A DNA stretch of 64,000 nt from Cohnella sp. CFH 77786. Its GTDB lineage: Bacteria; Bacillota; Bacilli; Paenibacillales; Paenibacillaceae. The DNA lies in the NCBI RefSeq assembly GCF_019400745.1, contig NZ_WJIB01000002.1, forward strand, positions 434,001-498,000, in the 5' to 3' direction. Under the pieces are notes generated by a model. The model was not told the DNA's origin, did not search any database, and saw only the letters and a program-made list of their open reading frames with translations. Below are positions 7,997 to 17,324 of this stretch, in pieces. The position numbers and the translations under genes were made by a program. Every line of letters starts with the position of its first letter. Position 1 is the stretch's first letter.

Positions 7997-8785
7997 TCAC
8001 GCTCCTTCGAGTTTAGACCTTAGCTGCCTCCTGTAATCCAGGGTCATCAGCCATAGCTTGTAAATGACGGCCGATTCGAACAGAACCATGAGAATCGAGC
8101 TCGCGACCGTTCCTTCCGGGATGAGTCCGAATACCGGCGCGAGGATGAAGACGAACATTTGAAATTCGATTCCGCTCACGAGATGGAGCCTCACCCTTCT
8201 CTTCAACAGGAAGGTCCGGATCGGCAAATACGAGGGGTGACGGGCGATGACTTCCCGAAGGAATTCCTCCGAGTTATCCGCCCCGAGCTTGTGGCGCATC
8301 GTATTCAGAGATTTGTAGACGAGAAGCGAGTTCATATACCGGGTACTGTCGAGGAAACACACGAGGGCCGCCAGGTAAAAAAAAGCGATGTCCCCGGTCT
8401 GCCCGTACTGGCCCAACATCAAGGCGAACGCGCAAATGGCGACACGAGTGCGGTCCAGAGCGTAATCCAGCCATGCGCCGAAGACGGAGCCGGTACCCTT
8501 GAGCCGGGAGACTTTACCGTCCATGCAGTCCAGCGTGAAGCTGAGGTGATACAGAACCGCGCCCGCCAAGATCCAGGAGTAGGTGCCGCGATAGAAACAG
8601 AAGGCGGAGATCAAGCCGCACGCGAAGGCGGATAAAGTCAGCTGATTCGGCGTGATCCGGGTATGATTCGCGAGGGGGAGCATCAACCGGGCAGCGACGG
8701 GATCGACGAGATAGACGGTCCACCAGGCGTCTTTCTTTTTGAAGGCATTCCGGACGTCTGTCATCGAATATTTGGCGTCAGCCAA
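7997..8785 (-). CDS. CDP-alcohol phosphotransferase, membrane protein
   Basis: This family moves a phosphoalcohol from a CDP-linked donor to an acceptor, usually a lipid or polyol. The signature is DCMDGKVSRL followed by FGAWLDYALD, giving all the required Asp residues (DGxxxR...GxxxDxxxD), with Ser for the usual Ala before Arg. About six membrane segments are visible (ILAGAVLYHLSFTL, AICAFALMLGQY, FFYLAALVCFLDS and two near the end). The start is a TTG with AAGGAG upstream; ATG seven codons in is an alternative. The neighbouring cytidylyltransferase would supply the CDP-alcohol. The acceptor is unknown. Confidence 0.85.
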   Translation of the reverse strand: MADAKYSMTDVRNAFKKKDAWWTVYLVDPVAARLMLPLANHTRITPNQLTLSAFACGLISAFCFYRGTYSWILAGAVLYHLSFTLDCMDGKVSRLKGTGSVFGAWLDYALDRTRVAICAFALMLGQYGQTGDIAFFYLAALVCFLDSTRYMNSLLVYKSLNTMRHKLGADNSEEFLREVIARHPSYLPIRTFLLKRRVRLHLVSGIEFQMFVFILAPVFGLIPEGTVASSILMVLFESAVIYKLWLMTLDYRRQLRSKLEGA

Positions 8786-8814
8786 GAGAGGTTCACTCCT
8801 TATCCGGCCTAGGC

Positions 8815-9876
8815 TTAACGCGGGGTTGTAAAAACGGCGTCCAGCACGCGGCCGATGTGATCGGCCGTGAGCTCCGTTTCGTTAAGCACGGTGTACCTGT
8901 TCCGCAGCGTCGGCGCTTTCCGGATGGCCAAGATCATCTCTTCCTTCGAATAGCCGAGCTCCTCGTAATGGGTGGGAAGCCCGAACCGCACTAGATAAGG
9001 GCGCATGCTGCTGCCGGAATCGCGGTTGCCTTGCAGCCATTCCGCGATCAGCAGCCCGATGGCCACCTGTTCGCCGTGAAGCGCTTTGCCTCCGCAATAG
9101 GCGTCGAGCGCGTGGCTGATCAAGTGCTCCGATCCGCTGCAAGGCCGGCTCGAACCTGCGATGGCCATGGCCATGCCGCTCATGATCAGGGATTCCGCGG
9201 TCACCCGCAGCAACGCTTCCTTGCTCTCGTTTCCGTGGTCCGCCGCGTGGATGAAAGCTTCGATCGCATGATCCGCGATAAGACAGGCAAAAGTGTCGAT
9301 TTTCTCGCGGGCCGCCCGATGCGCCAGCTTCCAATCCGCGAGCGCCGTCTTGTTGGACAGCAAGTCCCCGATGCCCGCAGACCATAGCCGGACGGGAGAG
9401 CCCGCTGCCACTTCCAGGTCGATGACGACCGCCCACGGCATGGTGCCCGCGATGCTGATGCTCTTGTCCGGGCTTACGCGCACCGAGCCGACCGGCGAGC
9501 AGATGGCGTCGCCCGACAAAGCGGTCGGGACGAGCATCACGGGCACGTTCAATCTTGCGCCGACGACTTTGGCCGCATCCAGCGCTTTGCCGCCGCCGAC
9601 CCCGATGATCATTTCGGTAAAATGGCTTTGCGCTTCCGCTTCCAGTCGGTCGATCGTCTGCAAGCTGTTGTCGGGGCATACGAGGCGGTTGATTTGCGAA
9701 GGCTTCAGCTTCAGCTCCTCGATCAGCCGCTCTCCGATCTCATAGGTCGGACCTGCGCCGCTAAGCAAGGCGATCCTTCGTTCCGCCGCCTCCGCATAGA
9801 TTTCGCTGGCGCGCAGCCGGCCGAATGCCCGGGGTTCGCAGATCAGATGGTTGGGGAGTAACACATTCTTGGCCAT
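8815..9876 (-). CDS. Glycerol-1-phosphate dehydrogenase-like (iron-type alcohol dehydrogenase family)
   Basis: The 353-residue protein has the family's NAD(P) site GVGGGKALDAAKVVG, the substrate block PTALSGDAICSP, and the metal ligands in an Asp region (SAGIGDLLSN) and two His motifs (GSEHLISHALD and LHGEQVAIG). This is the pattern of sn-glycerol-1-phosphate dehydrogenases such as AraM/EgsA rather than fermentative alcohol dehydrogenases. It would reduce a keto-phosphate such as dihydroxyacetone phosphate to a polyol phosphate. GGGGGTG precedes ATG 9876. Its place between cytidylyltransferase and phosphotransferase genes suggests it makes the alcohol phosphate donor or acceptor for them. Confidence 0.85.
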   Translation of the reverse strand: MAKNVLLPNHLICEPRAFGRLRASEIYAEAAERRIALLSGAGPTYEIGERLIEELKLKPSQINRLVCPDNSLQTIDRLEAEAQSHFTEMIIGVGGGKALDAAKVVGARLNVPVMLVPTALSGDAICSPVGSVRVSPDKSISIAGTMPWAVVIDLEVAAGSPVRLWSAGIGDLLSNKTALADWKLAHRAAREKIDTFACLIADHAIEAFIHAADHGNESKEALLRVTAESLIMSGMAMAIAGSSRPCSGSEHLISHALDAYCGGKALHGEQVAIGLLIAEWLQGNRDSGSSMRPYLVRFGLPTHYEELGYSKEEMILAIRKAPTLRNRYTVLNETELTADHIGRVLDAVFTTPR

Positions 9877-9894
9877 CGCGCTGCACCCCCGTCT

Positions 9895-10587
9895 TCAGGC
9901 TTCTGCCTTCTCGAAGTCGCTCATGTCGTCGATCTCGATCCAGGGGAAGCCGGCCGTGTCTACGACGCGGATGGGCACGACTTCCGCGCACGCCTCGAAT
10001 ACGCTCTCGTACCATTCGTTCGTTTCCCCGGCGTCGATGAGCTGGCGGGCTTTCCGATACAATACGACCAGATCGTCCGACGCCAACTTGGCAAGCCCGA
10101 TATATTCGCCGTCTGCCTCCGCAGGACTCATACGCTTGTTCACGGACAACAGCCGGTCCCCGTTAAGCTTGACCTTCATCGCTTCCTCGGTGATTTCTCT
10201 CTGCCGATCGACAGCAATGCACGTAGAGAAGGGCGATTCCAAGACCCGTCCCAGAATCCGTCTGTCGCAGTGAAGGTCCGAATTCATCAGCAGCAGATCG
10301 TCTCCCACGGCTTGGGTGAGCATGAAAGAATAAATGTTGTTCATGGAATCGTAAAACGGGTTATAGATCAGATGGACGCCCGTTCCCCGGAAATGGTCCT
10401 CGATCTGTTCGATTTTGTAACCGCCTACGATGTAGATATCCTCGTACGAGAATCCCGACTCGAGCAAGCTTTCCGCCTGATGCTGCACCAACGGTTTGCC
10501 GTGAAGCCCGACCATTGCTTTCGGGCGGTTTATCGTCAAAGGATGCAAGCGGCTTCCCAACCCTGCGGCTAAAATGGCGACTTTCAT
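9895..10587 (-). CDS. CTP:phosphoalcohol cytidylyltransferase (LicC/PntC type)
   Basis: The 230-residue nucleotidyltransferase starts VAILAAGLGSRLHPLT with RPKAM downstream, and carries the NPFYDSMNNIYSFML block typical of enzymes that activate phosphocholine or 2-aminoethylphosphonate, then LLLMNSDLHCD with the metal-binding Asp. I start it at ATG 10587, which overlaps the kinase stop by 4 bp (ATGA). A kinase followed by this enzyme and by a CDP-alcohol phosphotransferase forms a Kennedy-type route. The substrate alcohol cannot be read from sequence. Confidence 0.85.
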   Translation of the reverse strand: MKVAILAAGLGSRLHPLTINRPKAMVGLHGKPLVQHQAESLLESGFSYEDIYIVGGYKIEQIEDHFRGTGVHLIYNPFYDSMNNIYSFMLTQAVGDDLLLMNSDLHCDRRILGRVLESPFSTCIAVDRQREITEEAMKVKLNGDRLLSVNKRMSPAEADGEYIGLAKLASDDLVVLYRKARQLIDAGETNEWYESVFEACAEVVPIRVVDTAGFPWIEIDDMSDFEKAEA

Positions 10588-11585
10588 GACGGTCCCATCC
10601 CCAGGTCGTTCAATTTGCGCGCATCGATCCCGATACAACGCTCGAATTGCTGCAGAAGCGCCGCGTTCCTTGGATATTCGAGGTATTTTTCCGCTAACCG
10701 GATCGCCCGGTGGGGAAATATCTGATCGATCAGCAGAAGCGTGTATTCTTCCTCGGTGAGAGGGCTGGTTTCGCGGTAGGCGTGCACGACCCTGTCCAAC
10801 CGGTCGCGAGACCAGTCGCCGAATGCATCGTTGATCCAAGTCACCAAGTGGGAAATATCCCGCATGGGCAATGCGGTGCTGACGGTATCCAGGTCGATGA
10901 CCGTCAATTCGTTCCGATGATCGCGCAGCAAATTGAGGTGGGAATAATCGCCGTGGCCGAGTGCCGGGTCGTCCCGGTTCTCCTCCAGCAGCCTTCGCAG
11001 CGCCGTGTCCGGCAGCTTGTCCAACACCCAGTCAACGCGCAAACGAAGCCAGGGGTACTGATCAAGGAACGTCTGCGCGAAGGGATCGGGGTCCTGGACG
11101 GCCATCTTTCGGAGCCGTTCCATTTTCTTGATTTTTCTATTGTACACGCGGTTCCAATCGTAACGTCCGTCCGCAATCGGATAACCGGCGGCGGCATATC
11201 CGCGGGACGCTTCGTGAAACTCGGCGAGAAGCTTGGCCATTTTCTCGATCATACCGGGCTCCGTATAGTCGGGGTGGGTACCTTCGAGCCAAGGAAACAA
11301 CAGGAAGCATCCCTCGTCGCGGGGGACGGACGCGTCGCCTTCCAAGGGAGGAATAACGGTGGCGACGGGAATTCCTTTCTTGTGCAAATAATCGTTAACC
11401 ATGGCGATCATTCGGCCTTTGCCGCCTTTGGCCACGAATTTCAGCGCGTATTCGGCGCCGGACGCATCATGGATTCTCCATACCTGCCTGTCCGTTTTTC
11501 GCCTGACGCGAATCGCTTGATCCGCCGCAACCCCGTATTTCTCCCGCAGGATTCCGAGGATTTCTTTCTCGTCGATCTTGAGCAT
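10584..11585 (-). CDS. APH/choline kinase-like protein (CotS-like)
   Basis: This first gene of the leftward operon encodes a 333-residue protein-kinase-like small-molecule kinase. YALKFVAKGGKGR holds the ATP-binding Lys, LGHGDYSHLNLL the catalytic loop with Asp and Asn, and VIDLDTV the metal Asp. It resembles the CotS/YsxE spore-coat group as well as choline/ethanolamine kinases. GGAGG sits seven bases before ATG 11585. The overlap with the cytidylyltransferase suggests that it phosphorylates the alcohol which that enzyme activates. A role in the spore coat is an alternative. Confidence 0.75.
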   Translation of the reverse strand: MLKIDEKEILGILREKYGVAADQAIRVRRKTDRQVWRIHDASGAEYALKFVAKGGKGRMIAMVNDYLHKKGIPVATVIPPLEGDASVPRDEGCFLLFPWLEGTHPDYTEPGMIEKMAKLLAEFHEASRGYAAAGYPIADGRYDWNRVYNRKIKKMERLRKMAVQDPDPFAQTFLDQYPWLRLRVDWVLDKLPDTALRRLLEENRDDPALGHGDYSHLNLLRDHRNELTVIDLDTVSTALPMRDISHLVTWINDAFGDWSRDRLDRVVHAYRETSPLTEEEYTLLLIDQIFPHRAIRLAEKYLEYPRNAALLQQFERCIGIDARKLNDLGMGPS

Positions 11586-11808
11586 CTACCGCCCTCCTTC
11601 CCTGCAAGACTTTATTTATTTAATAAAGTATGACGGAACGCGCAGGGGGCTTGGACGAACGGCGATTCGAGCCGGAGGAAAACGAAAAGGGGCGGTTGGT
11701 GCCGAAGCGGACATGAAGAGGGAACAACTTGCCAAGGCTTGGATGATGGAATACAATAAACGTGTATAATACATCAATTGTAATATGCATATATTAGGGG
11801 GCCTTGAT

Positions 11809-12249
11809 ATGGAACGGGAACGGATTCTCGCTTTTCGCCATACCGTCCAACAGTTTATCCGATCCTTCGGGTTGCTGGAGCAGGCGACCACGCCTTGCGG
11901 TTTTTCCATGTCGTTGTCGCAAGTATTCGCCTTGCAGGAGCTGGAAAAAGAAACGTTAACGATCACGGAACTCGCTCTAAGGCTGCAATTGGAAAGGAGT
12001 TCGGTGAGCAGGCTCATCGACGGACTGGTGAACGGGGGATTTGTTTCCAGGGAATTAAACGCGAGCAACCGGAGGGAGGTCATTCTCGCGCTTACGGAGA
12101 AGGGGGAACGTTCCGTTCGGGCGGTACGCGACCAATCGGTTCGGTTTTACGAATCGATCCTGGGGCACATGTCCGAACCGGAACGGATGATGCTGTTCGA
12201 AGGTTTCCAATCCTTCGCGAACGCATTGTCGGAGGTGAGACGGTCATGA
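11809..12249 (+). CDS. MarR-family transcriptional regulator
   Basis: The 146-residue winged HTH protein has LTITELALRLQLERSSVSRL as the recognition region, NRREVILALTEKGE as the wing and flanking dimerisation helices. Start ATG 11809 has AGGGGGCC nearby. A -10-like TATAAT lies about 40 bp upstream. Its stop overlaps the start of a small membrane protein gene by 4 bp, so the two form an operon and the regulator probably controls it. The ligand is not known. Confidence 0.88.
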   Translation: MERERILAFRHTVQQFIRSFGLLEQATTPCGFSMSLSQVFALQELEKETLTITELALRLQLERSSVSRLIDGLVNGGFVSRELNASNRREVILALTEKGERSVRAVRDQSVRFYESILGHMSEPERMMLFEGFQSFANALSEVRRS

Positions 12250-12587
12250 GCGATAAGGGCCCTAAGGATGACGATCGACGCCCTACGGCCGCGATCGCGG
12301 GTTCGGTTTCTTCCGTGGTGTTCTCCGTCCTGGCCTCCTCCCACCATTGGCTGCATATGGGGGTACTCCTCGTGCTGGGAAGTTCGGCGAATATGACGGC
12401 GACGATGACGGGCATGGTTTGGCTCCGCAGAGCGATGATTGCGATGACGATTCTGGCTTCGGCATATTCCGTTTTCCGGCTCTTGAAGCATCGGCGCATG
12501 CCGGCTTGGATGAACGGCCTGACGATCGCGTCGATCCTCGTCTCGTTCGCTGTCCTGGCCTATACGGTAGCGAGGTTCGGCTGGTAA
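12246..12587 (+). CDS. Small membrane protein of unknown function
   Basis: This 113-residue protein has a charged N-terminus (MSDKGPKDDDRRP) and about three hydrophobic segments (MGVLLVLGSSANMTATM, MIAMTILASAYSVF, GLTIASILVSFAVLAYTV). A His-His pair and several Met residues lie near the first segment. GGAGGTGAGACGGTC precedes the ATG, which overlaps the MarR stop. The copper genes follow from their own promoter. A metal-related role is only suggested by position. Confidence 0.7.
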   Translation: MSDKGPKDDDRRPTAAIAGSVSSVVFSVLASSHHWLHMGVLLVLGSSANMTATMTGMVWLRRAMIAMTILASAYSVFRLLKHRRMPAWMNGLTIASILVSFAVLAYTVARFGW

Positions 12588-12677
12588 TGGATCGAAAGGG
12601 AATGGCGCGGGAGCTGGGCTGTAGAAAAAGCGTTCGCCGGGGCAAACTGCAATCGAAAAGAATATTTACCATACTTC

Positions 12678-12704
12678 TTGACATACCCTAGAGGGGTATA
12701 CTAT
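12678..12704 (+). promoter_or_regulatory. copZ promoter with CsoR-type operator
   Basis: A -35 box TTGACA (12678-12683) is followed by ATACCCTAGAGGGGTAT (12683-12699), a near-palindrome matching the GC-rich core of known copper-sensing CsoR operators, placed in the spacer before a TACTAT/CTATAT -10. Repression relieved by Cu(I) is inferred. No csoR gene is in this window. Confidence 0.65.
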
Positions 12705-12760
12705 ATTGGAATCAAGCAATCGGATCGACGATCCGGGCGAACAGAATGGAGGCATGCGAT

Positions 12761-12964
12761 ATGCAAAACGTAACGTTGAACGTTCAAGGAATGAGCTGCG
12801 GGCATTGCGTCAATTCGATCGAAGGAGCCGTGAAAAAACTCGGGGCCACCGCCAAGGTCGATCTCGGCGCGGGTTCCGTCGCCGTGGAATTCGACGAAAG
12901 CAAAGTGACGCTGGAAGCCATCAAGGAAACGATCGAAGATCAAGGTTACGACGTCGTTTCCTAA
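12761..12964 (+). CDS. copZ: Copper chaperone CopZ
   Basis: This 67-residue heavy-metal-associated domain binds Cu(I) through MSCGHC near residue 11 and passes it to the CopA exporter. The beta-alpha fold pattern is complete (VNVQG-like first strand, AVKKL helix, VAVEFDESKVTLEAI). Start ATG 12761 has GGAGG eight bases upstream. The copA gene follows after an 82-bp gap that holds a hairpin. Confidence 0.95.
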   Translation: MQNVTLNVQGMSCGHCVNSIEGAVKKLGATAKVDLGAGSVAVEFDESKVTLEAIKETIEDQGYDVVS

Positions 12965-12969
12965 GCGCG

Positions 12970-12993
12970 GAGCCATCGCAGGATGGCTCTTCT
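12970..12993 (+). terminator. Intercistronic hairpin between copZ and copA
   Basis: GAGCCATC (12970-12977) and GATGGCTC (12982-12989) form an 8-bp stem with loop GCAG, followed by TTCTCCTT. It may attenuate transcription or shape message ends so that CopZ exceeds CopA. Confidence 0.5.
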
Positions 12994-13046
12994 CCTTCGG
13001 AACGTCACGTTCCTTCCAAGTCTTAAAGAAGATAAGGTGATTTCAC

Positions 13047-16000
13047 ATGAACGCGTCCGCACCGGGAAACAACGATCCGCGGCAACAAGGATATGAAGCG
13101 GTCGATTTCGATATTATCGGCATGACGTGCGCCGCTTGCGCGACCCGCATCGAGAAAGGACTCAACAAGCTCGAAGGCGTGAAAGCGACCGTCAATCTGG
13201 CGCTGGAAACCGCCCACGTCGAATTTAGCCCGTCCACGGTGAGTACTGCCGACATGATCAAGAAGGTGGAGCAGCTCGGCTACAAAGCGAAGCCGAAATC
13301 CGAAGCGAAGGACAGCGGGGGCCACCGGCGCAAAGATATCTTGCGCCAGCAATGGATGCTGGCCGTCTCGGCTCTGCTGACCTTGCCGCTGCTGTGGGCG
13401 ATGGTGGGACACTTCTCTTTTACGTCATGGATTTGGGTCCCGGAGCGCTTCATGGATCCCTGGTTCCAGTTCGCCTTGGCAACTCCGGTTCAATTTATCA
13501 TCGGGGCTAGATTTTACGTCGGAGCCTTCAAGGCGCTCAAGAGCGGCAGCGCGAACATGGACGTGCTCGTCGCGCTCGGCACCTCGGCCGCGTATTTCTA
13601 CAGCTTGTATGTCACGTTAGCGGATGTCCCTTCGGCGCTTTATTACGAAACGAGCTCCGTGCTGATTACGCTGATCCTGCTCGGCAAGCTGTTCGAAGCG
13701 CTGGCCAAAGGCCGTTCCTCGGAAGCGATCAAGTCGCTGATGGGCTTGCAAGCCAAGACGGCGACGGTCATCCGCGACGGCCGGGAGATGAACCTACCGG
13801 TGGAAGAAGTCGTGGTCGGCGATATATTCCTTGTGAAACCGGGCGAGAAAGTGCCAGTCGACGGTCTGGTCGAGGAAGGCGTCTCGGCGGTGGACGAATC
13901 CATGTTGACCGGCGAGAGCATCCCGGTGGAGAAACGCGCAGGGGACTCGGTGATCGGGGCCACGATCAACAAGAACGGCGTCCTGAAGGTCAAGGCGACC
14001 AAGGTGGGCAAGGAAACCGCGCTGGCGCAGATCATCAAAGTCGTGGAAGAGGCGCAAGGCTCCAAGGCTCCGATCCAGCGGGTCGCGGACGTCATTTCCG
14101 GCATCTTCGTTCCGATCGTGGTCGGCATCGCGGCCGTCACGTTCCTGATCTGGTATTTCGCCGCGGAACCGGGCAACGTGGCTTCCGCGCTGGAGAAAGC
14201 GATCGCGGTTCTCGTCATCGCCTGCCCTTGCGCGCTCGGTCTCGCGACGCCGACCTCCATCATGGCCGGTTCGGGCCGGGCGGCCGAATTGGGCATCCTG
14301 TTCAAGGGCGGCGAGCATCTGGAAAATACCCATCGCGTGGACACCGTCATCCTGGACAAAACCGGCACGGTGACGAAAGGCAAACCGGAATTGACCGACG
14401 TGCGGACAGCGCCGGGGTTCGAGGAGAAGCAGCTGTTGTCCTGGGTGGGCGCCGCGGAGAGGAATTCCGAACATCCGCTGGCGGAAGCCATTGTCGCCGG
14501 AATCCGGGAGCGGGGAATCGACTTGCCGCAGACCGATTCGTTCCAAGCGATCCCGGGGTACGGCATCATGGCGGTTGTCGAAGACAAAGGAGTCATGATC
14601 GGGACCCGCAAGCTCATGGCCCAATACAGCGTCAAGGCGGAGAGCGCGTTCGAGGAAATGGCCAGGCTGGAGTCGGAAGGCAAAACCGCGATGCTGGTCG
14701 CCATTGACGGCAAGTACGCGGGGATGGTCGCCGTGGCGGATACGGTGAAGGAAACGTCAGAGCAAGCGGTAGCCCGGATGAAAGCGCTCGGCCTCGAAGT
14801 CGTCATGATCACCGGCGACAACGAACGCACGGCCCATGCGATCTCAAGCCGGGTCGGAATCGACCGCGTGCTGGCCGAAGTGCTTCCCGAAGGCAAAGCG
14901 GGCGAAGTGAAGAAGCTGCAGCTGGCCGGGAAAACGGTCGCCATGGTCGGGGACGGAATCAACGACGCACCTGCGCTCGCGACGGCGGATATCGGCATGG
15001 CGATCGGAACCGGAACGGACGTGGCGATGGAAGCGGCGGACGTCACCTTGATGCGGGGCGACCTGAACAGCATTCCGGACGCGATCTCGATGAGCAAGAA
15101 AACGATGGTCAATATCAAGCAGAACCTGTTCTGGGCACTGGCGTACAATGTGATCGGCATTCCGGTCGCGGCTCTCGGTTACCTGGAACCGTGGCTGGCC
15201 GGAGCGGCGATGGCGCTCAGCTCGGTGTCGGTCGTCCTTAACGCGCTCCGGTTGCAGAACGTGGATCGCCAAGCAGGGGAGAGAGGCAGCGGAATGAGCC
15301 GAAAAGCGAAAATCGCGGCGGTGATGGTTCTCGTCGCAGCGGCATTCATCGGCGGATATGGCTTCGGGAAGCAGGGCGGCGCATCGAATTCGGGCATGGA
15401 GATGTCAGGATCCGTGCCGGAGTCCGGTGAACACGGCCATGGCGGTACCGGACACGCCGGAAGCGGACATGGAAGCGGCAGCGCGGAATCCTTGCCCACC
15501 GAAGCGGTGTGGACGGTGAATCGCGCCAACGCGGGAGAGGACGCCGAAATCCGGATCCGCATCCGGGACGGGAGCGGCAACCCGGTCGAGAAGTTCGACA
15601 TCGAACACGAGAAGCTGCTGCACCTCATCATCGTCAGCAAGGATATGGCTTATTTCAACCATATTCACCCCGAGTATAAGGGACAAGGCGAGTTCACGAT
15701 TACGAACCGGTTCCCTTCCGGAGGCGAATACAAGCTGATCGCGGACTATGTGCCGTCCGGCGGCAGCAAGACGACGCAGATGGAATGGATCAAGGTGGAA
15801 GGCGATGCCGCCGAGCCCGTTCCGCTCACACCGGATCAGACGCATTCCAAGGTCGAGGATGGCGTGGAAGCGACGCTTCAGAACGACCACCCGAAAGCCG
15901 GGGAGGAGTTCGAGCTGAACTTCACGCTGGCGGACTCGAAGACCAAGGATCCGGTCACGGATCTCGAGCCCTACCTGGGGGCGGTCGGACATGTCGTCAT

Positions 16001-16175
16001 CCTGAGCGCGGATACGGAGCGGTACCTTCACGTTCACCCGCTTGACGAGAAGGCGAAGGGAACCGAGGCGAAGTTCGCCACCGAATTCCCGGAGCCGGGC
16101 GTCTATAAGCTCTGGGCGCAATTCCAGCGGGGCGGCAAGGTATTCACCGTTCCGTTTGTCTTCAACGTAGAATAA
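13047..16175 (+). CDS. copA: Copper-exporting P1B ATPase CopA fused to an extracytoplasmic domain
   Basis: Residues 20-85 are one heavy-metal domain ([14 protein letters not shown]). The ATPase core has the transport motif Cys393-Pro-Cys395 ([14 protein letters not shown]), phosphorylated Asp437 (DKTGT), the Ser-Glu-His-Pro loop ([10 protein letters not shown]) and [10 protein letters not shown], ending near residue 748. A further ~290 residues follow: a membrane anchor ([19 protein letters not shown]), a His/Gly/Ser linker ([18 protein letters not shown]) and a two-part beta domain with His motifs ([17 protein letters not shown]). Ordinary CopA ends where this tail begins. An ATG at 15294 has GAGAGG seven bases upstream, so the tail may also be made alone. 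Copper efflux is well supported; the tail may bind copper outside. Confidence 0.93.
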   Translation: MNASAPGNNDPRQQGYEAVDFDIIGMTCAACATRIEKGLNKLEGVKATVNLALETAHVEFSPSTVSTADMIKKVEQLGYKAKPKSEAKDSGGHRRKDILRQQWMLAVSALLTLPLLWAMVGHFSFTSWIWVPERFMDPWFQFALATPVQFIIGARFYVGAFKALKSGSANMDVLVALGTSAAYFYSLYVTLADVPSALYYETSSVLITLILLGKLFEALAKGRSSEAIKSLMGLQAKTATVIRDGREMNLPVEEVVVGDIFLVKPGEKVPVDGLVEEGVSAVDESMLTGESIPVEKRAGDSVIGATINKNGVLKVKATKVGKETALAQIIKVVEEAQGSKAPIQRVADVISGIFVPIVVGIAAVTFLIWYFAAEPGNVASALEKAIAVLVIACPCALGLATPTSIMAGSGRAAELGILFKGGEHLENTHRVDTVILDKTGTVTKGKPELTDVRTAPGFEEKQLLSWVGAAERNSEHPLAEAIVAGIRERGIDLPQTDSFQAIPGYGIMAVVEDKGVMIGTRKLMAQYSVKAESAFEEMARLESEGKTAMLVAIDGKYAGMVAVADTVKETSEQAVARMKALGLEVVMITGDNERTAHAISSRVGIDRVLAEVLPEGKAGEVKKLQLAGKTVAMVGDGINDAPALATADIGMAIGTGTDVAMEAADVTLMRGDLNSIPDAISMSKKTMVNIKQNLFWALAYNVIGIPVAALGYLEPWLAGAAMALSSVSVVLNALRLQNVDRQAGERGSGMSRKAKIAAVMVLVAAAFIGGYGFGKQGGASNSGMEMSGSVPESGEHGHGGTGHAGSGHGSGSAESLPTEAVWTVNRANAGEDAEIRIRIRDGSGNPVEKFDIEHEKLLHLIIVSKDMAYFNHIHPEYKGQGEFTITNRFPSGGEYKLIADYVPSGGSKTTQMEWIKVEGDAAEPVPLTPDQTHSKVEDGVEATLQNDHPKAGEEFELNFTLADSKTKDPVTDLEPYLGAVGHVVILSADTERYLHVHPLDEKAKGTEAKFATEFPEPGVYKLWAQFQRGGKVFTVPFVFNVE

Positions 16176-16191
16176 GCGGAAGGTCATCGAG

Positions 16192-16225
16192 GAGTCGCCG
16201 CGGGAGCGGCGGCTCTTTGACTTTT
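16192..16225 (+). terminator. Rho-independent terminator after copA
   Basis: A 10-bp stem, GAGTCGCCGC with GCGGCGGCTC (one G-U pair), loop GGGA, is followed by TTTGACTTTT. It lies 16 bp after the stop. Confidence 0.75.
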
Positions 16226-16231
16226 CGATCC

Positions 16232-16654
16232 TTATTGACCTTCTTGCACGAATTTGAGGATACGATCTTTGATCGAATCCCGGACCGTGCGGAATTGCGC
16301 CATGATCTCCTCTTCGGGGCCGGTCGCTTTGGCAGGATCGTCGAAGCCCCAATGCCATTTGATGACGTCCCGGTTGGAAATGACGGGGCAATGTTCGTCC
16401 GCATGGCCGCAAAGCGTAATCACGTAAGTTGACCGGTTTAACGTTTCCGGATCGATGACGTCGGACGTGTGTTGCGAAATGTCCACCCCGGCTTCCTTCA
16501 TGACCTGGACTGCGCGGGGGTTGAGGCCGTGCGCTTCCAAACCGGCGCTTCTCACCTCATACTTGTCACTGCCCAAAGCCTTCAGAAAACCGTCAGCCAT
16601 CTGGCTCCGGCAAGAATTCCCCGTACACAAGAAATACACGAGAGGTTTGCTCAT
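16232..16654 (-). CDS. arsC: Arsenate reductase, thioredoxin-coupled
   Basis: This low-molecular-weight phosphatase-type enzyme reduces arsenate to arsenite. The P-loop is CTGNSCRSQ (nucleophile Cys10 and Cys15), with the redox pair further on as CGHADEHCP. All four cysteines expected of the pI258 type are present; the length of 140 is normal. It is the last gene of arsR-aquaporin-arsC. No Acr3 or ArsB pump is in the window, so arsenite would leave through the adjacent channel. Confidence 0.95.
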   Translation of the reverse strand: MSKPLVYFLCTGNSCRSQMADGFLKALGSDKYEVRSAGLEAHGLNPRAVQVMKEAGVDISQHTSDVIDPETLNRSTYVITLCGHADEHCPVISNRDVIKWHWGFDDPAKATGPEEEIMAQFRTVRDSIKDRILKFVQEGQ

Positions 16655-16668
16655 TTTGTTTGTTCTCC

Positions 16669-17319
16669 TTATTCATGAATTTGAGAATATACGACGGATG
16701 CAGCGATGGCTCCGGCGATGGTCGCAACGATGTAGATCCACAAAAATTGGAGATGTCCCGATACAACGGCGGGACCGAGGGAACGGGCGGGATTCATGGA
16801 GGCGCCGCAGATCGGTCCGGCGAACATCGCCATCAATCCGACCGTGGCGCCGATCGCCAGTCCCCCGAAGGACTTAACGGCCTTCCCATGAACGGCGGAT
16901 CCCAAGATGACCATCATGAGCACGAATGTCAAAATCATTTCAAGAACGAACGATTGACCCCAAGACGAACGGGGGAGCGTCGCGCCCAAATCGTTCACGT
17001 TGCCGAATAGCAATTTCAACGTGCCGCTTGCGGATAGAGCGGCAAGACATTGAACGGCGACGTAAAGAAGCGCTTCTGCCGCCGGCAGGTCTCTGCGAAC
17101 CCAAAACCCTATGGTTACCGCCGGATTAAAATGCGCGCCCGAGACATGCCCGAAGGCGTAAATCATGGCCAAAACGACCAACCCGAACGTTGCGGCCACG
17201 CCGACATGCGTTAAAGCATGCGTCAAGGAATCGATGACGACCGCGCCGGTGCCTGCGAAAACGAGAAAATACGTGCCGATAAACTCGGATAGAAGCTTTT
17301 TTTTCAATAGGGAGGGCAT
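16669..17319 (-). CDS. Aquaporin-family channel of the arsenic operon (AqpS-like)
   Basis: This 216-residue MIP-family channel has six membrane segments and the two pore motifs HFNPAVT and SMNPARS. It stands where an arsenite efflux pump usually would, between arsR and arsC, the same arrangement as the rhizobial aqpS operon, in which arsenite made by ArsC flows out by diffusion. It starts 5 bp after the arsR stop. Substrate choice is inferred from context. Confidence 0.88.
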   Translation of the reverse strand: MPSLLKKKLLSEFIGTYFLVFAGTGAVVIDSLTHALTHVGVAATFGLVVLAMIYAFGHVSGAHFNPAVTIGFWVRRDLPAAEALLYVAVQCLAALSASGTLKLLFGNVNDLGATLPRSSWGQSFVLEMILTFVLMMVILGSAVHGKAVKSFGGLAIGATVGLMAMFAGPICGASMNPARSLGPAVVSGHLQFLWIYIVATIAGAIAASVVYSQIHE

Positions 17320-17324
17320 GCGCC

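Noticed and set aside
9895..10587. Phosphonate biosynthesis locus because of the PntC-like enzyme
   Set aside because: No PEP mutase or phosphonopyruvate decarboxylase is in the window, and the dehydrogenase is of the glycerol-1-phosphate type.
13643..15160. Long Ser/Ala/Thr-rich frame opposite copA
   Set aside because: High-GC codon shadow of a gene with all P1B ATPase motifs on the plus strand.
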